64,000 bases of DNA from Colletes latitarsis (lineage: Eukaryota; Arthropoda; Insecta; Hymenoptera; Colletidae): contig NW_027488377.1 in NCBI RefSeq assembly GCF_051014445.1, forward strand, positions 3,906,001 to 3,970,000, given 5' to 3'. The position numbers were made by a program, and so were the translations under genes. The notes beneath the pieces were generated by a model. That model worked only from the letters and a program-made list of their open reading frames with translations. It did not search any database and was not told where the DNA came from. Below, piece by piece: positions 1 through 15,700 of the stretch (positions within the stretch are counted from its first letter, which is position 1; each line of letters opens with the position of its first letter).

Positions 1-3000
1 GCGTGGTACCACATTACTACGTGGTCCAATCCAGAAATAGCCCAGGATCTAGTCATGAAGTATGAGAAATATGCGAAAGAATGAGCCTGATGGGGGCAAA
101 TCCCAGACCTGTCCCAGACCTAACATGCGTTATCTTCTAAAATATTGATCGAAACCGGGTTTAATCGACTGTTTCAGTGTTGTACCACATTACTACGTGA
201 TCCAAACCAGAAAAAACCCAGGATCTGTTCAACAAGTATGTGAAAAACGCGAAAGTATGAGCCTGATGAGGGCAAATCCCAGACCTATCCCAGACCTAAC
301 TTGCGTTATCCTCTAAAATATTGATCCAAACCAGGTTTAATTGACCGTTTCAGTGTGGTACCACATTACTACGAGATCCAAACCAGAAATAGCCAAGGAT
401 CTAGCCATGAAGTATGAGAAATATGCGAAAGTATGAGCATGACGAGGGCAAATCCTAGAACTGACCCAGACCTAACATGCGTTATCCTCTAAAATATTTA
501 TCATGACCAGGTTTAATTGATTGTTTCAGTGTGGTCCCACATTACTACGTGATCCAAACCAGAAAAAACCCAGGATCCGTTCAACAAGTATGTGACGAAT
601 GCGAAAGTATGAGTGTGATGAGTGAAAATACCAGGCCTAACCTAGACCTAACATGCGTTATCCTCAATAATATTGATCGAAACATGGTTTAATCGACTGT
701 TTCAGTGTGGGACCACATTACTACGTGACCCAAACCAGAAAAAACACAGGATCAGTTCAATAAGTATGTGAAAAACGCGAAAGTATGAGCCTGATGAGGG
801 CGAATCCCAGACCTTTCCCAGACCTAACTTGCGATATCCTCTAAAATATTGATCAAAACCAGGTTTAATTGACAGTTTCAGCGTGGTACCACATTACTAC
901 GTGATACAATCCAGAAACAGCCCAGGATCTAGCCATGAAGTATGAGAAATATGCGAAAGTATGAGCCTGATGAGGGCAAATCCTAGACCTAACCTAGGCC
1001 TAACATGAATTATTCTCTAAAATATTGATCGAAACCAGGTTACATTGATTGGTTCAGCGTGGTCCCACATTACTACGTGATCCAAACCAGAAAAAACCCA
1101 GGATCCGTTCAACAAGTATGTGAAGAATGCGAAAGTATGAGTCTGATGAGTGAAAATCCCAGGCCTAACCTAGACCTAACATGCGTTATCCTCAAAAATA
1201 TTGATCGAAACCTGGTTTAATCGACTGTTTCAGTGTGGTACCACATTACTACGCGACCCAAACCAGAAAAAACTCAGGATCTGTTCAACAAGTATGTGAA
1301 AAACGCGAATGTATGAGCCTGATGAGTGAAAATCCCAGACGTAACCTAGACCTAACATGCGTTATCCTCAAAAATATTCATCGAAACCTGGTTTAGTCGA
1401 CTGTTTCAGTGTGGTACCACACTACTACGTGATCCAATCCAGTAAAAACCCAGGATCCGTTCAACGAGTATGTGAAGAATGCGAAAGTATGAGTCTGATG
1501 AGTGAAAATACCAGGCCTAACCTAGACCTAACATGCATTATCCTCAAAAATATTGATCGAAACCTGGTTTAATCGACTGTTTCAGTGTGGTACCACATTA
1601 CTACGTGACCCAAACCAGAAAAAACCCAGGATCTGTTCAACAAGTATGTGAAAAACGCGAAAGTATGAGCCTGCTGAGGGCAAATCCCAGACCTATCCCA
1701 GACCTAACTTGCGTTATCCTCTAAAATATTGAACGAAACCAGGTTCAATTGACTGTTTCAGTGTTGTACTTCATTACTACGTGATGCAATCCAGAAAAAG
1801 CCCAGGATCTAGCCATCAAGTATGAGAAATATGCGAAAGAATGAGCCTGATGAGAGCAAATCCCAGACCTAACCTAGACCTAACATGAATTATTCTCTAA
1901 AATATTGTTCGAAACCAGGTTTTATGGACTGTTTCAGTGTGGTACCACATTACTACGTGATCCAATCCAGAAACAGCCCAGGATCTAGCCATGAAGTATG
2001 AGAAATATGCGAAAGAATGACCCTGACGAAGGCAAATCCCAGGCCTAACCTAGACCTAACATGCGTTGTCCTCTAAAATATTGATGGAAACCAGGTTTAA
2101 TTGACTGTTTCAGTGTGGTACCACATTACTACGTGATCCAAACCAGAAAAAACCCAGGATCCGTTCAACAAGTATGTGACGAATGCGAAAGTATGAGCCT
2201 GATGAGTGAAAATCCCAGGCCTAACCTAGACCTAACATGCGTTATCCTCAAAAATATTGATCGAAACCTGGTTTAATCGACTGTTTCAGTGTGGTACCAC
2301 ATTACTACGTGATCCAATCCAGTAAAAACCCAGGATCCGTTCAACAAGTATGTGAAGAATGCGAAAGTATGAGTCTGATGAGTGAAAATCCCAGGCCTAA
2401 CCTAGACCTAACATGCGTTATCCTCAAAAATATTGATCGAAACCTGGTTTAATCGACTGTTTCAGTGTGGTACCTCATTACTACGTGATCCAAACCAGAA
2501 AATAACCCAGGATCTGTTCAACGAGTATGTGAAGTGTGCGAAAGTATGAGTCTGATGAGGGCAAATCCCAGACCTAACATGCGTTATCCTCTAAAATATT
2601 TATCAAGACCAGGTTTAATTGATTGCTTCAGTGTGGTCCCTCATTACTACGTGATCCAAACCAGAAAAAACCCAGGATCCGTTCAAAAAGTATGTGAAGA
2701 ATGCGAAAGCATTAGTCTGATGAGTGAAAATCCCAGACTTAACCTAGACCTAACATGCGTTATCCTCTAAAATATTGATGGAAACCAGGTTTATTTGACT
2801 GTTTCAGTGTTGTACTTCATTACTACTGGATGCAATCCTGAAACAGCCCAGGATCTAGCCATGAAGTATGAGAAATATGCGAAGGAATGAGCCTGATCAG
2901 AGCAAATCCCAGACCTAACCTAGACCTAACATGAATTATCCTCTAATATATTGATCGAAACCAGGTTTAATTGACTGTTTCAGTGTGGTACCACATTACT

Positions 3001-4509
3001 ACATGATCCAAACCAGTAAAAACCCAGGATCCGTTCAACAAGTATGTGAAGAATACTAAAGTATGAGTCTGATGTGTGAAAATCCTCGGCCTAACCTAGA
3101 CCTAACATGCGTTATCCTCAAAAATATTGATCGAAACCAGGTTTAATCGACTGTTTCAGTGTGGTACCACATTACTGCGTGATCCAAACCAGAAAAAAAC
3201 CCATGATCTGTTCAACAGGTATGTGAAGTATGCGAAAATATGAGTCTGATGAGGGCAAATCCCAGGCCTAAACTAGACATAACTTTCGTTATCCTCTAAA
3301 ATATTGATCGAAACCAGGTTTGATTGACTGTTTTAGTGTGGTACCACTTTACTACGTGATCCAAAGCAGAAAAAACCCTCGATCAGGTCAACATGCATGT
3401 TAAAACTGCGAAAGTATGAGCCTGATGAGGGCAAATCCCAGACCAATCCCAGACCTAACATGCGTTATCCTCAAAAATATTAATCGAAACCAGGTTTAGT
3501 CGACTGTTTCAGTGTGGTCCCACATTACTACGTGATCCAAACCAGAAAAAACCCAGGATCTAGCCATGAAGTATGTGAAAAACGCGAAAGTATGAGCCTG
3601 ATGAGGGCAAATCCCAGACCTATCCCAGACCAAACTTGCGTTATCCTCTAAAATATTGATCGAAACCAGGTTTAATCGACTGTTTCAGTGTGGTACCACA
3701 TTGCTACGTGATCCAAACCAGAAAAAACCCAGGATCCGTTCAACAAGTATGTGAAGAATGCGAAAGTATGAGTCTGATGAGTGAAAATCCCAGACCTAAC
3801 CTGGACCTAACATGCGTTATCCTCAAAAATATTGATCGAAACCTGGTTTAATCGACTGTTTCAGAGTGGTACTACATTACTACGTGACCCCAACCAGAAA
3901 AAACCCAGGACCTGTTCAACAAGTATGTGCAAAACGCGAAAGTATGAGCCTGATGAGGGCAAATCCCAGACCTATCCCAGACCAAACTTGCGTTATTCTC
4001 TAAAATATTGATCGAAACCAGGTTTAATCGACTGTTTCAGTGTGGTACCACATTGCTACGTGATCCAATCCAGAAAAAACCCAGGATCAGTTCAACAAGT
4101 ATGTGAAAAATGCGAAAGTATGACCCTGATGAGGGCAAATCCCAGACCTATCCCAGACATAACTTGCGTTGTCCTCTAAAATATTGATGGAAACCAGATT
4201 CCATTGACTGTTTCAGTGTGGTACTACATTACTACGTGATGCAATCCAGAAAAGGCCCAAGATCTAGCCATCAAGTATGATAAATATTCGAAAGTATGAG
4301 TCTGATGAGTGAAAATCCCCGGCCTAACCTAGACCTAACATGCGTTATCCTCAAAAATATTGATCGAAACCAGGTTTAATTGACCGTTTCAGTGTGGTAC
4401 CACATTACTACCTGATCCAATCCAGAAATAGCCCAGGATCTAGCCATGAAGTATGAGAAATATGCGAAAGTATGAGCCTGACGAGGTCAAATCCTGGACC
4501 TAACCCAGA
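1..4509. repeat. Monomers without clear higher-order structure at the left end
   Basis: About 25 monomers whose order does not repeat as a long unit inside this stretch. Small-scale divergence between neighbours is higher than between HOR copies. Three monomer classes are interspersed without strict alternation. From about 3690 to 4240 the sequence matches 10560-11110, including the distinctive GACCCCAACCAG variant and a neighbouring CAAGTATGTGCAAAACGCG stretch, so the right edge is already a fragment of the next HOR family. The first ~970 bp resemble 56880-58340. No gene is visible. Confidence 0.75.
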
Positions 4510-7500
4510 CCTAACTTGCGTTGTCCTCTAAAATATTGATGGAAAACAGGTTTAATTGACTGTTTCAGTGTTGTACTTCATTACTACGTGATGCAATCCA
4601 GAAAAAGCCCAGGATCTAGCCATCAAGTATGAGAAATATGCGAAAGAATGAGCCTGATGAGAGCAAATCCCAGACCTAACCTAGAACTAACATGGATTAT
4701 TCTCTAAAATATTGATCGAAACCAGGTTTAATGGACTGCTTCAGTGTGGTACCACATTACTACGTGATCCAAACCAGAAAAAACCCACGATCTCTTCAAC
4801 AAGTATGTGAAAAACGCGAAAGTATGAGTCTGATGAGGGCAAATCCTAGACCTAACCCAGACCTAACATGCGTTATCGTCTAAAATAGTGATCGAAACCA
4901 GGATTAATTGACTGTTTCAGCATGATACCACATTACTACGTGATACAATCCAGAAACCGCCCAGGATCTAGCCATGAAGTATGAGAAATATGCGAAAGTA
5001 TGAGCCTGATGAGGGCAAATCCTAGACCTAACCCAAACCTAACATGCGTTATCCTCTAAAATATTGATCGAAACCAGGTTTAATGGACTGCTTCAGTGTG
5101 GTACCACTTCACTACGTGATCCAAAGCAGAAAAAACCCTCGATCAGGCCAACATGTATGATAAAACTGCGAAAGTATGAGTCTGATGAGTGAAAATCCCC
5201 GGCCTAACCTAGACCTAACATGCGTTATCCTCAAAAATATTGATCGAAACCAGGTTTAATTGACCGTTTCAGTGTGGTACCACATTACTACGTGATCCAA
5301 TCCAGAAATAGCCCAGGATCTAGCCATGAAGTATGAGAAATATGCGAAAGTATGAGCCTGACGAGGGCAAATCCTGGACCTAACCCAGATCTATCATACG
5401 TTATCCTCTAAAATATTTATCAAGACCTGGTTTAATCGACTGTCTCAGTGTGGTACCACATTACTATGTGATCCAAACCAGAAAAAGCCCAAGATCTAGC
5501 CATGAAGTATGAGAAATACGCGAAAGAATGAGCCTGATGAGAGCAAATCCCAGACCTAACCTAGACCTAACATGAATTATTCTCTAGAATATTGTTCGAA
5601 ACCAGGTTTTATGGACTGTTTCAGTGTGGTACCACATTACTACGTGTTCCAAACAAGAAAAAACCCAGGATCTGTTCAACAAGTATGTGAAAAATGCGAA
5701 AGTATGACCCTGATGAGGCCAAATCCCAGACCTATCCCGGACATAACTTGCGTTGTCCTCTAAAATATTGATGGAAACCGGATTCCATTGACTGTTTCAG
5801 TGTGGTACTACATTACTACGTGATGCAATCCAGAAAAAGCCCAAGATCTAGCCATGAAGTATGAGAAATACGCGAAAGAATGAGCCTGATGAGAGCAAAT
5901 CCCAGACCTAACCTAGACCTAACATGAATTATTCTCTAAACTATTGATCGAAACCAGGTTTAATGGACAGTTTCAGTGTGGTACCACATTGCTACGTGAT
6001 CCAAACCAGAAAAAACCCAGGATCAGTTCAACAAGTATGTGAAAAACGCGAAAGTATGAGCCTGATGAGGGCGAATCCCAGACCTATCCCAGACCTTACT
6101 TGCGTTATCCTCTAAAATATTGATCGAAACCAGGATTAATTGACTGTTTCAGCGTGGTACCACATTACTACGTGATACAATCCAGAAACAGCCCAGGATC
6201 TAGCCATGAAGTATGAGAAATATGCGAATGTATGAGCCTGATGAGGGCAAATCCTAGACCTAACCCAAACCTAACATGCGTTATCCCCAAAAATATTGAT
6301 CGAAACCAGGTTTAATCGACTGTTTCAGTGTGGTACCACATTACTACGTGATCCAAACCAGAAAAAACACAGGATCCGTTGAACAAGTATGTGAAGAATG
6401 CGAAAGTATGAGTCTGATGAGTGAAAATCCCAGACCTAACCTAGTCCTAACATGCGTTATCCTCCTAAATATTGATGGAAACCAGGTTTATTTGACTGTT
6501 TCAGTGTTGTACTGCATTACTACTGGATGCAATCCAGAAAAAGCCCAGGATCTAGCCATCAAGTATGAGAAATATGCGAAAGAATGAGCCTGATGAGAGC
6601 AAATCCCAGACCTAACCTAGACCTAACATGAATTATTCTCTAAAATATTGATCGAAAACAGGTTTAATTGACTGTTTCAGTGTGGTCCCACATTACTACG
6701 TGATCCAAACCTGAACAAACCCAGGATCCGTTCAACAAGTATGTGAAGAATGCGAAAGTATGAGTCTGATGAGTGAAAATCCCAGGCCTAACCTAGACAT
6801 AACATGCGTTATCCTCAAAAATATTGATCGAAACCTGGTTTAATCGATTGTTTCAGTGTGGTACCACATTACTATGTGATCCAAACCAGAAAATAACCCA
6901 GGATCTGTTCAACGAGTATGTGAAGTGTGCGAAAGTATGAGTCTGATGAGGTCAAATCCCAGACCTATCCCAGACTTAACTTGCCTTATCCTCTAAAATA
7001 TTGATCGAAACCAGGTTTAATCGACTGTTTCAGTGTGGTACCACATTACTACGTGATCCAAATCAGAAAAAAACCAGGATCAGTTCAACAAGTATGTGAA
7101 AAACGCGAAAGTATGAGCCTGGTGAGGGCGAACCCCAGACCTATCCCAGACCTAACTTGCGTTATCCTCTAAAATATTGATCGAAACCAGGTTTAATTGA
7201 CTGTTTCAGCGTGGTACCACATTACTACGTGATACAATCCAGAAACAGCCCAGGATCTAGCCATGAAGTAAGAGAAATATGCGAATGTATGAGCCTGATG
7301 AGGGCAAAAACCTAGACCTAACCCAAACCTAACATGCGTTATCCTGTAAAATATTTATCAAGACCAGGTCTAATTAAATGTTTCAGTGTGGTACCACATT
7401 ACTACCTGAACCAAACCAGAAAATACCCAGGATCCGGTCAACAAGTATGTGAAGAATGCGAAAGTATGGGTCTGATGAGTGAAAATCCCAGGGCTAACCT

Positions 7501-10500
7501 AGACCTAACATGCGTTATCCTCCTAAATATTGATCGAAACCAGGTTTAATGGACTGTTTCAGTGTGGTACCACTTTACTACGTGATCCAAACCAGAAAAA
7601 ACCCTCGATCAGGTCAACATGTATGTTAAAACTGCGAAAGTATGACCCTGATGAGGGCAAATCCCAGGGCTTACCTAGACCTAACATGCGTTGTCCTCTA
7701 AAATATTGCTGGAAACCAGGTTTAATTGACTGTTTCAGTGTTGTACTTCATTACTACGTGATGCAATCCAGAGAAAGCCCAGGATCTAGCCATCAAGTAT
7801 GAGAAATATGCGAAAGAATGAGCCTGATGAGAGCAAATCCCAGAACTAACCTAGACATAACATGAATTATTCTCTAAAATATTGATCAAAACCAGGTTTA
7901 ATTGACTGTTTCAGTGTGGTACCACATTACTACCTGATCCAATCCAGAAACAGCCCAGGATCTAGCCATGAAGTATGAGAAATATGCGAAAGTATGACCC
8001 TGATGAGGGCAAATCCCAGACCTATCCCAGACTTAACTTGCCTTATCCTCTAAAATATTGATCGAAACCAGGTTTAATCGAATATTTCAGTGTGGTACCA
8101 CATTACTACGTGATCCAAACCTGAAAAAAACCAGGATCAGTTCAACAAGTATGTGAAAAACGCGAAAGTATGAGCCTGGTGAGGGCGAACCCCAGACCTA
8201 TCCCAGACCTAACTTGCGTTATCCTCTAAAATATTGATCGAAACCAGGTTTAATTGACTGTTTCAGCGTGGTACAACATTACTACGTGATACAATCCAGA
8301 AACAGCCCAGGATCTACCCATGAAGTATAAGAAATATGCGAATGTATGAGCCTGATGAGGGCAAATCCTAGACCTAACCCAAACCTAACATGCGTTATCC
8401 TGTAAAATATTTATCAAGACCAGGTTTAATTGAATGTTTCAGTGTGGTACCACATTACTACGTGAACCAAACCAGAAAATACCCAGGATCCGTTCAACAA
8501 GTATGTGAAGAATGGGAAAGTATGGGTCTGATGAGTGAAAATCCCAGGGCTAACCTAGACCTAACATGCGTTATCCTCTAAAATATTGATCGAAACCAGG
8601 TTTAATGGACTGTTTCAGTGTGGTACCACTTTACTACGTGATCCAATCCAGAAAAAACGCTCGATCAGGTCAACATGTATGTTAAAACTGCGAAAGTATG
8701 ACCCTGATGAGGGCGAATCCCAGGGCTTACCTAGACCTAACATGCGTTGTCCTCTAAAATATTGCTGGAAACCAGGTTTAATTGACTGTTTCAGTGTTGT
8801 ACTTCATTACTGCGTGATGCAATCCAGAGAAAGCCCAGGATCTAGCCATCAAGTATGAGAAATATGCGAAAGAATGAGCCTGATGAGAGCAAATCCCAGA
8901 ACTAACCTAGACATAACATGAATTATTCTCTAAAATATTGATCAAAACCAGGTTTAATTGACTGTTTCAGTGTGGTACCACATTACTACGTGATCCAATC
9001 CAGAAGTAGCCCAGGATCTAGGCATGAAGTATGAGAAATATGCGAAAGTATGAGCCTGACGAGGGCAAATCCTAGACCTAACACAGACCTAACATGCGTT
9101 ATCCTCTAAAATATTTATCATGACCAGGTTTAATTGATTGTTTCAATGTGGTCCCACATTACTACGTGATACAAACCGAAAAAAACCCAGGATCCGTTCA
9201 ACAAGTATGTGAAGAATGCGAAAGTATGAGTCTGATGAGTGAAAATCCCAGGCCTAACCTAGACCTAACATGCATTATCCTCAAAAATATTGATCGAAAC
9301 CATGTTTAATTGATTGTTTCAGTGTGGTCCCACATTACTCTGTGATCCAAACCAGAGAAAACGCAGGATCTGTTCAACAAGTATGTGAAGAATGCGAAAG
9401 AATGAGTCTGATGAGTGAAAATCCCCGGCCTAACCTAGACCTAACATGCATTATCCTCAAAAATATTGATCGAAACCTGGTTTAATCGACTGTTTCAGTG
9501 TGGTACCACACTACTACGTGACCCAAACCAGAGAAAACCCAGGATCTGTTCAACAAGTATGTGAAAAACGCGAAAGTATGAGCCTGCTGAGGGCAAATCC
9601 CAGACCTATCCCAGACCTAACTAGCGTTATCCTCTAAAATGATTGAACGAAACCAGGTTTACTTGACTGTTGCAGCGTGGTACCACATTACTGCGTGATA
9701 CAATCCAGAAACAGCCCCGGATCTAGCCGTGAAGTATGAGAAATAGGCGAAAGTATGAGCCTGATGAGAGCAAATCCCAGACCTAACCTAGACCTAACAT
9801 GAATTATTCTCTAAAATATTGATCAAAACCAGGTTTAATCGACTGTTTCAGTGTGGTACCACATTAATACCTGATCCAATCCAGAAACAGCCCAGGATCT
9901 AGCCATGAAGTACGAGAAATATGCGAAAGTATGACCCTGATGAGGACAAATCCCTGGCCTAACCTAGACCTAACATGCGTTGACCTCTAAAATATTGATG
10001 GAAACCAGGTTTAATTGACTGTTTCAGTGTTGTACCACATTACTACGTGATCCAAACCAGAAAAAACCCAGGATCAGTACAACAAGTATGTGAAAAACGC
10101 GAAAGTATGAGCCTGACGAGGGCAAATCCTAGACCTAACCCAGACCTAACATGCGTTATCCTCTAAAATATTGATCGAAACCAGGTTTAATCGACTGCTT
10201 CAGTGTGCTACCACATTGCTACGTGATCCAAACCAGAAAAAACCCAGGATCAGTTCAACAAGTATGTGAAAAACGCGAAAGTATGAGCCTGATGAGGGCG
10301 AATCCCAGACCTATCCCAGACCAAACATGCGTTATCCTCTAAAATATTGATCGAAACCAGGATTAATTGACTGTTTCAGCGTGGTATCACATTACTACGT
10401 GATACAATCCAGAAACAGCCCAGGATCTAGCCATGAAGTATGAGAAATATGCGAAAGTATGACCCTGATGAGGGCAAATCCGAGACCTATCCCAGACCAA

Positions 10501-12784
10501 ACTTGCGTTATCCTCTAAAATATTTATCAAGACCAGGTTTAATTGATTGTTTCAGTGTGGTCCCACATTACTGCGTGATCCAAACCAGAAAAAACCCAGG
10601 ATCCGTTCAACAAGTATGTGAAGAATGCGAAAGTATGAGTCTGATGAGTGAAAATCCCAGACCTAACCTGGACCTAACATGCGTTATCCTCAAAAATATT
10701 GATCGAAACCTGGTTTAATCGACTGTTTCAGAGTGGTACTACATTACTACGTGACCCCAACCAGAAAAAACCCGGGACCTGTTCAACAAGTATGTGCAAA
10801 ACGCGAAAGTATGAGCCTGATGAGGGCAAATCCCAGACCTATCCCAGACCAAACTTGCGTTATTCTCTAAAATATTGATCGAAACCAGGTTTAATCGACT
10901 GTTTCAGTGTGGTACCACATTGCTACGTGATCCAATCCAGAAAAAACCCAGGATCAGTTCAACAAGTATGTGAAAAATGCGAAAGTATGACCCTGATGAG
11001 GGCAAATCCCAGACCTATCCCAGACATAACTTGCGTTGTCCTCTAAAATATTGATGGAAACCAGATTCCATTGACTGTTTCAGTGTGGTACTACATTACT
11101 ACGTGATGCAATCCAGAAAAAGCCCAAGATCTAGCCATCAAGTATGATAAATATTCGAAAGAATGAGCCTGATGAGAGCAAATCCCAGACCTAACCTAGA
11201 ACTAACATGCGTTATCCTCTAAAATATTGATCGAAACCAGGTTTAATTGACCGTTTCAGTGTGGTACCACATTACTACCTGATCCAATCCAGAAATAGCC
11301 CAGGATCTAGCCATGAAGTATGAGAAATATGCGAAAGTATGAGCCTGACGAGGTCAAATCCTGGACCTAACGCAGACCTAACTTGCGTTGTCCTCTAAAA
11401 TATTGATGGAAAACAGGTTTAATTGACTGTTTCAGTGTTGTACTTCATTACTACGTGATGCAATCCAGAAAAAGCCCAGGATCTAGCCATCAAGTATGAG
11501 AAATATGCGAAAGAATAAGCCTGATGAGAGCAAATCCCAGACCTAACCTAGACCTAACATGAATTATTCTCTAAAATATTGTTCGAAACCAGGTTTTATG
11601 GACTGTTTCAGTGTGGTACCACATTACTACGTGATCCAAACAAGAAAAAACCCAGGATCTGTTCAACAAGTATGTGAAAAATGCGAAAGTATGACCCTGA
11701 TGAGGGCAAATCCCAGACCTATCCCAGACATAACTTGCGTTGTCCTCTAAAATATTGATGGAAACCAGATTCCATTGACTGTTTCAGTGTGGTACTACAT
11801 TACTACGTGATGCAATCCAGAAAAAGCCCAGGATCTAGCCATCAAGTATGAGAAATATGCGAAAGAATAAGCCTGATGAGAGCAAATCCCAGACCTAACC
11901 TAGACCTAACATGAATTATTCTCTAAAATATTGATCGAAACCAGGTTTAATGGACTGCTTCAGTGTGGTACCACATTACTACGTGATCCAAACCAGAAAA
12001 AACCCACGATCTCTCCAACAAGTATGTGAAAAACGCGAAAGTATGAGTCTGATGAGGGCAAATCCTAGACCTAACCCAGACCTAACATGCGTTATCGTCT
12101 AAAATAGTGATCGAAACCAGGATTAATTGACTGTTTCAGCATGGTACCACATTACTACGTGATACAATCCAGAAACAGCCCAGGATCTAGCCATGAAGTA
12201 TGAGAAATATGCGAAAGTATGAGCCTGATGAGGGCAAATCCTAGACCTAACCCAAACCTAACATGCGTTATCCTCTAAAATATTGATCGAAACCAGGTTT
12301 AATGGACTGCTTCAGTGTGGTACCACTTCACTACGTGATCCAAAGCAGAAAAAACCCTCGATCAGGCCAACATGTATGTTAAAACTGCGAAAGTATGAGT
12401 CTGATGAGTGAAAATCCCCGGCCTAACATAGACCTAACATGCGTTATCCTCAAAAATATTGATCGAAACCAGGTTTAATCGACTGTTTCAGTGTGGTACC
12501 ACATTACTATGTGATCCAAACCAGAAAATAACCCTCGATCAGGCCAACATGTATGTTAAAACTGCGAAAGTATGGGTCTGATGAGTGAAAATCCCCGGCC
12601 TATCCCAGACCTAACTTGCGTTATCCTCTAAAATATTGATCGAAACCAGGTTTAATCGACTGTTTCAGTGTGGTACCACATTACTACGTGATCCAAACCA
12701 GAAAAAACCCAGGATCAGTTCAACAAGTATGTGAAAAACGCGAAAGTATGAGCCTGATGAGGGCGAATCCCAGACCTATCCCAG
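4510..12784. repeat. Left HOR unit 1 (~8.27 kb, 47 monomers)
   Basis: This block aligns with 12785-21234 at an offset of 8274-8276 over its first ~6.7 kb. Matching landmarks include 6332 with 14607, 7334 with 15608, 8390 with 16664 and 10440 with 18714. 47 x 176 is 8272, so the unit is a 47-mer with two extra bases. Differences seen are mostly single bases: an extra C near 5719, AAAAACC near 7308 where copy 2 has AAATCC, and a CAGAAG to CGGAAG change near 9001. The left boundary is where the homology begins (CCCAGACCTAACTTGCGTT) and is accurate to about one monomer. Confidence 0.85.
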
Positions 12785-15700
12785 ACCTAACTTGCGTTGT
12801 CCTCTAAAATATTGATGGAAAACAGGTTTAATTGACTGTTTCAGTGTTGTACTTCATTACTACGTGATGCAATCCAGAAAAAGCCCAGGATCTAGCCATC
12901 AAGTATGAGAAATATGCGAAAGAATGAGCCTGATGAGAGCAAATCCCAGACCTAACCTAGAACTAACATGGATTATTCTCTAAAATATTGATCGAAACCA
13001 GGTTTAATGGACTGCTTCAGTGTGGTACCACATTACTACGTGATCCAAACCAGAAAAAACCCACGATCTCTTCAACAAGTATGTGAAAAACGCGAAAGTA
13101 TGAGTCTGATGAGGGCAAATCCTAGACCTAACCCAGACCTAACATGCGTTATCGTCTAAAATAGTGATCGAAACCAGGATTAATTGACTGTTTCAGCATG
13201 GTACCACATTACTACGTGATACAATCCAGAAACAGCCCAGGATCTAGCCATGAAGTATGAGAAATATGCGAAAGTATGAGCCTGATGAGGGCAAATCCTA
13301 GACCTAACCCAAACCTAACATGCGTTATCCTCTAAAATATTGATCGAAACCAGGTTTAATGGACTGCTTCAGTGTGGTACCACTTCACTACGTGATCCAA
13401 AGCAGAAAAAACCCTCGATCAGGCCAACATGTATGTTAAAACTGCGAAAGTATGAGTCTGATGAGTGAAAATCCCCGGCCTAACCTAGACCTAACATGCG
13501 TTATCCTCAAAAATATTGATCGAAACCAGGTTTAATTGACCGTTTCAGTGTGGTACCACATTACTACGTGATCCAATCCAGAAATAGCCCAGGATCTAGC
13601 CATGAAGTATGAGAAATATGCGAAAGTATGAGCCTGACGAGGGCAAATCCTGGACCTAACCCAGATCTATCATACGTTATCCTCTAAAATATTTATCAAG
13701 ACCTGGTTTAATCGACTGTCTCAGTGTGGTACCACATTACTATGTGATCCAAACCAGAAAAAGCCCAAGATCTAGCCATGAAGTATGAGAAATACGCGAA
13801 AGAATGAGCCTGATGAGAGCAAATCCCAGACCTAACCTAGACCTAACATGAATTATTCTCTAGAATATTGTTCGAAACCAGGTTTTATGGACTGTTTCAG
13901 TGTGGTACCACATTACTACGTGTTCCAAACAAGAAAAAACCCAGGATCTGTTCAACAAGTATGTGAAAAATGCGAAAGTATGACCCTGATGAGGCAAATC
14001 CCAGACCTATCCCGGACATAACTTGCGTTGTCCTCTAAAATATTGATGGAAACCGGATTCCATTGACTGTTTCAGTGTGGTACTACATTACTACGTGATG
14101 CAATCCAGAAAAAGCCCAAGATCTAGCCATGAAGTATGAGAAATACGCGAAAGAATGAGCCTGATGAGAGCAAATCCCAGACCTAACCTAGACCTAACAT
14201 GAATTATTCTCTAAACTATTGATCGAAACCAGGTTTAATGGACAGTTTCAGTGTGGTACCACATTGCTACGTGATCCAAACCAGAAAAAACCCAGGATCA
14301 GTTCAACAAGTATGTGAAAAACGCGAAAGTATGAGCCTGATGAGGGCGAATCCCAGACCTATCCCAGACCTTACTTGCGTTATCCTCTAAAATATTGATC
14401 GAAACCAGGATTAATTGACTGTTTCAGCGTGGTACCACATTACTACGTGATACAATCCAGAAACAGCCCAGGATCTAGCCATGAAGTATGAGAAATATGC
14501 GAATGTATGAGCCTGATGAGGGCAAATCCTAGACCTAACCCAAACCTAACATGCGTTATCCTCAAAAATATTGATCGAAACCAGGTTTAATCGACTGTTT
14601 CAGTGTGGTACCACATTACTACGTGATCCAAACCAGAAAAAACACAGGATCCGTTGAACAAGTATGTGAAGAATGCGAAAGTATGAGTCTGATGAGTGAA
14701 AATCCCAGACCTAACCTAGTCCTAACATGCGTTATCCTCCTAAATATTGATGGAAACCAGGTTTATTTGACTGTTTCAGTGTTGTACTGCATTACTACTG
14801 GATGCAATCCAGAAAAAGCCCAGGATCTAGCCATCAAGTATGAGAAATATGCGAAAGAATGAGCCTGATGAGAGCAAATCCCAGACCTAACCTAGACCTA
14901 ACATGAATTATTCTCTAAAATATTGATCGAAAACAGGTTTAATTGACTGTTTCAGTGTGGTCCCACATTACTACGTGATCCAAACCTGAACAAACCCAGG
15001 ATCCGTTCAACAAGTATGTGAAGAATGCGAAAGTATGAGTCTGATGAGTGAAAATCCCAGGCCTAACCTAGACATAACATGCGTTATCCTCAAAAATATT
15101 GATCGAAACCTGGTTTAATCGATTGTTTCAGTGTGGTACCACATTACTATGTGATCCAAACCAGAAAATAACCCAGGATCTGTTCAACGAGTATGTGAAG
15201 TGTGCGAAAGTATGAGTCTGATGAGGTCAAATCCCAGACCTATCCCAGACTTAACTTGCCTTATCCTCTAAAATATTGATCGAAACCAGGTTTAATCGAC
15301 TGTTTCAGTGTGGTACCACATTACTACGTGATCCAAATCAGAAAAAAACCAGGATCAGTTCAACAAGTATGTGAAAAACGCGAAAGTATGAGCCTGGTGA
15401 GGGCGAACCCCAGACCTATCCCAGACCTAACTTGCGTTATCCTCTAAAATATTGATCGAAACCAGGTTTAATTGACTGTTTCAGCGTGGTACCACATTAC
15501 TACGTGATACAATCCAGAAACAGCCCAGGATCTAGCCATGAAGTAAGAGAAATATGCGAATGTATGAGCCTGATGAGGGCAAATCCTAGACCTAACCCAA
15601 ACCTAACATGCGTTATCCTGTAAAATATTTATCAAGACCAGGTCTAATTAAATGTTTCAGTGTGGTACCACATTACTACCTGAACCAAACCAGAAAATAC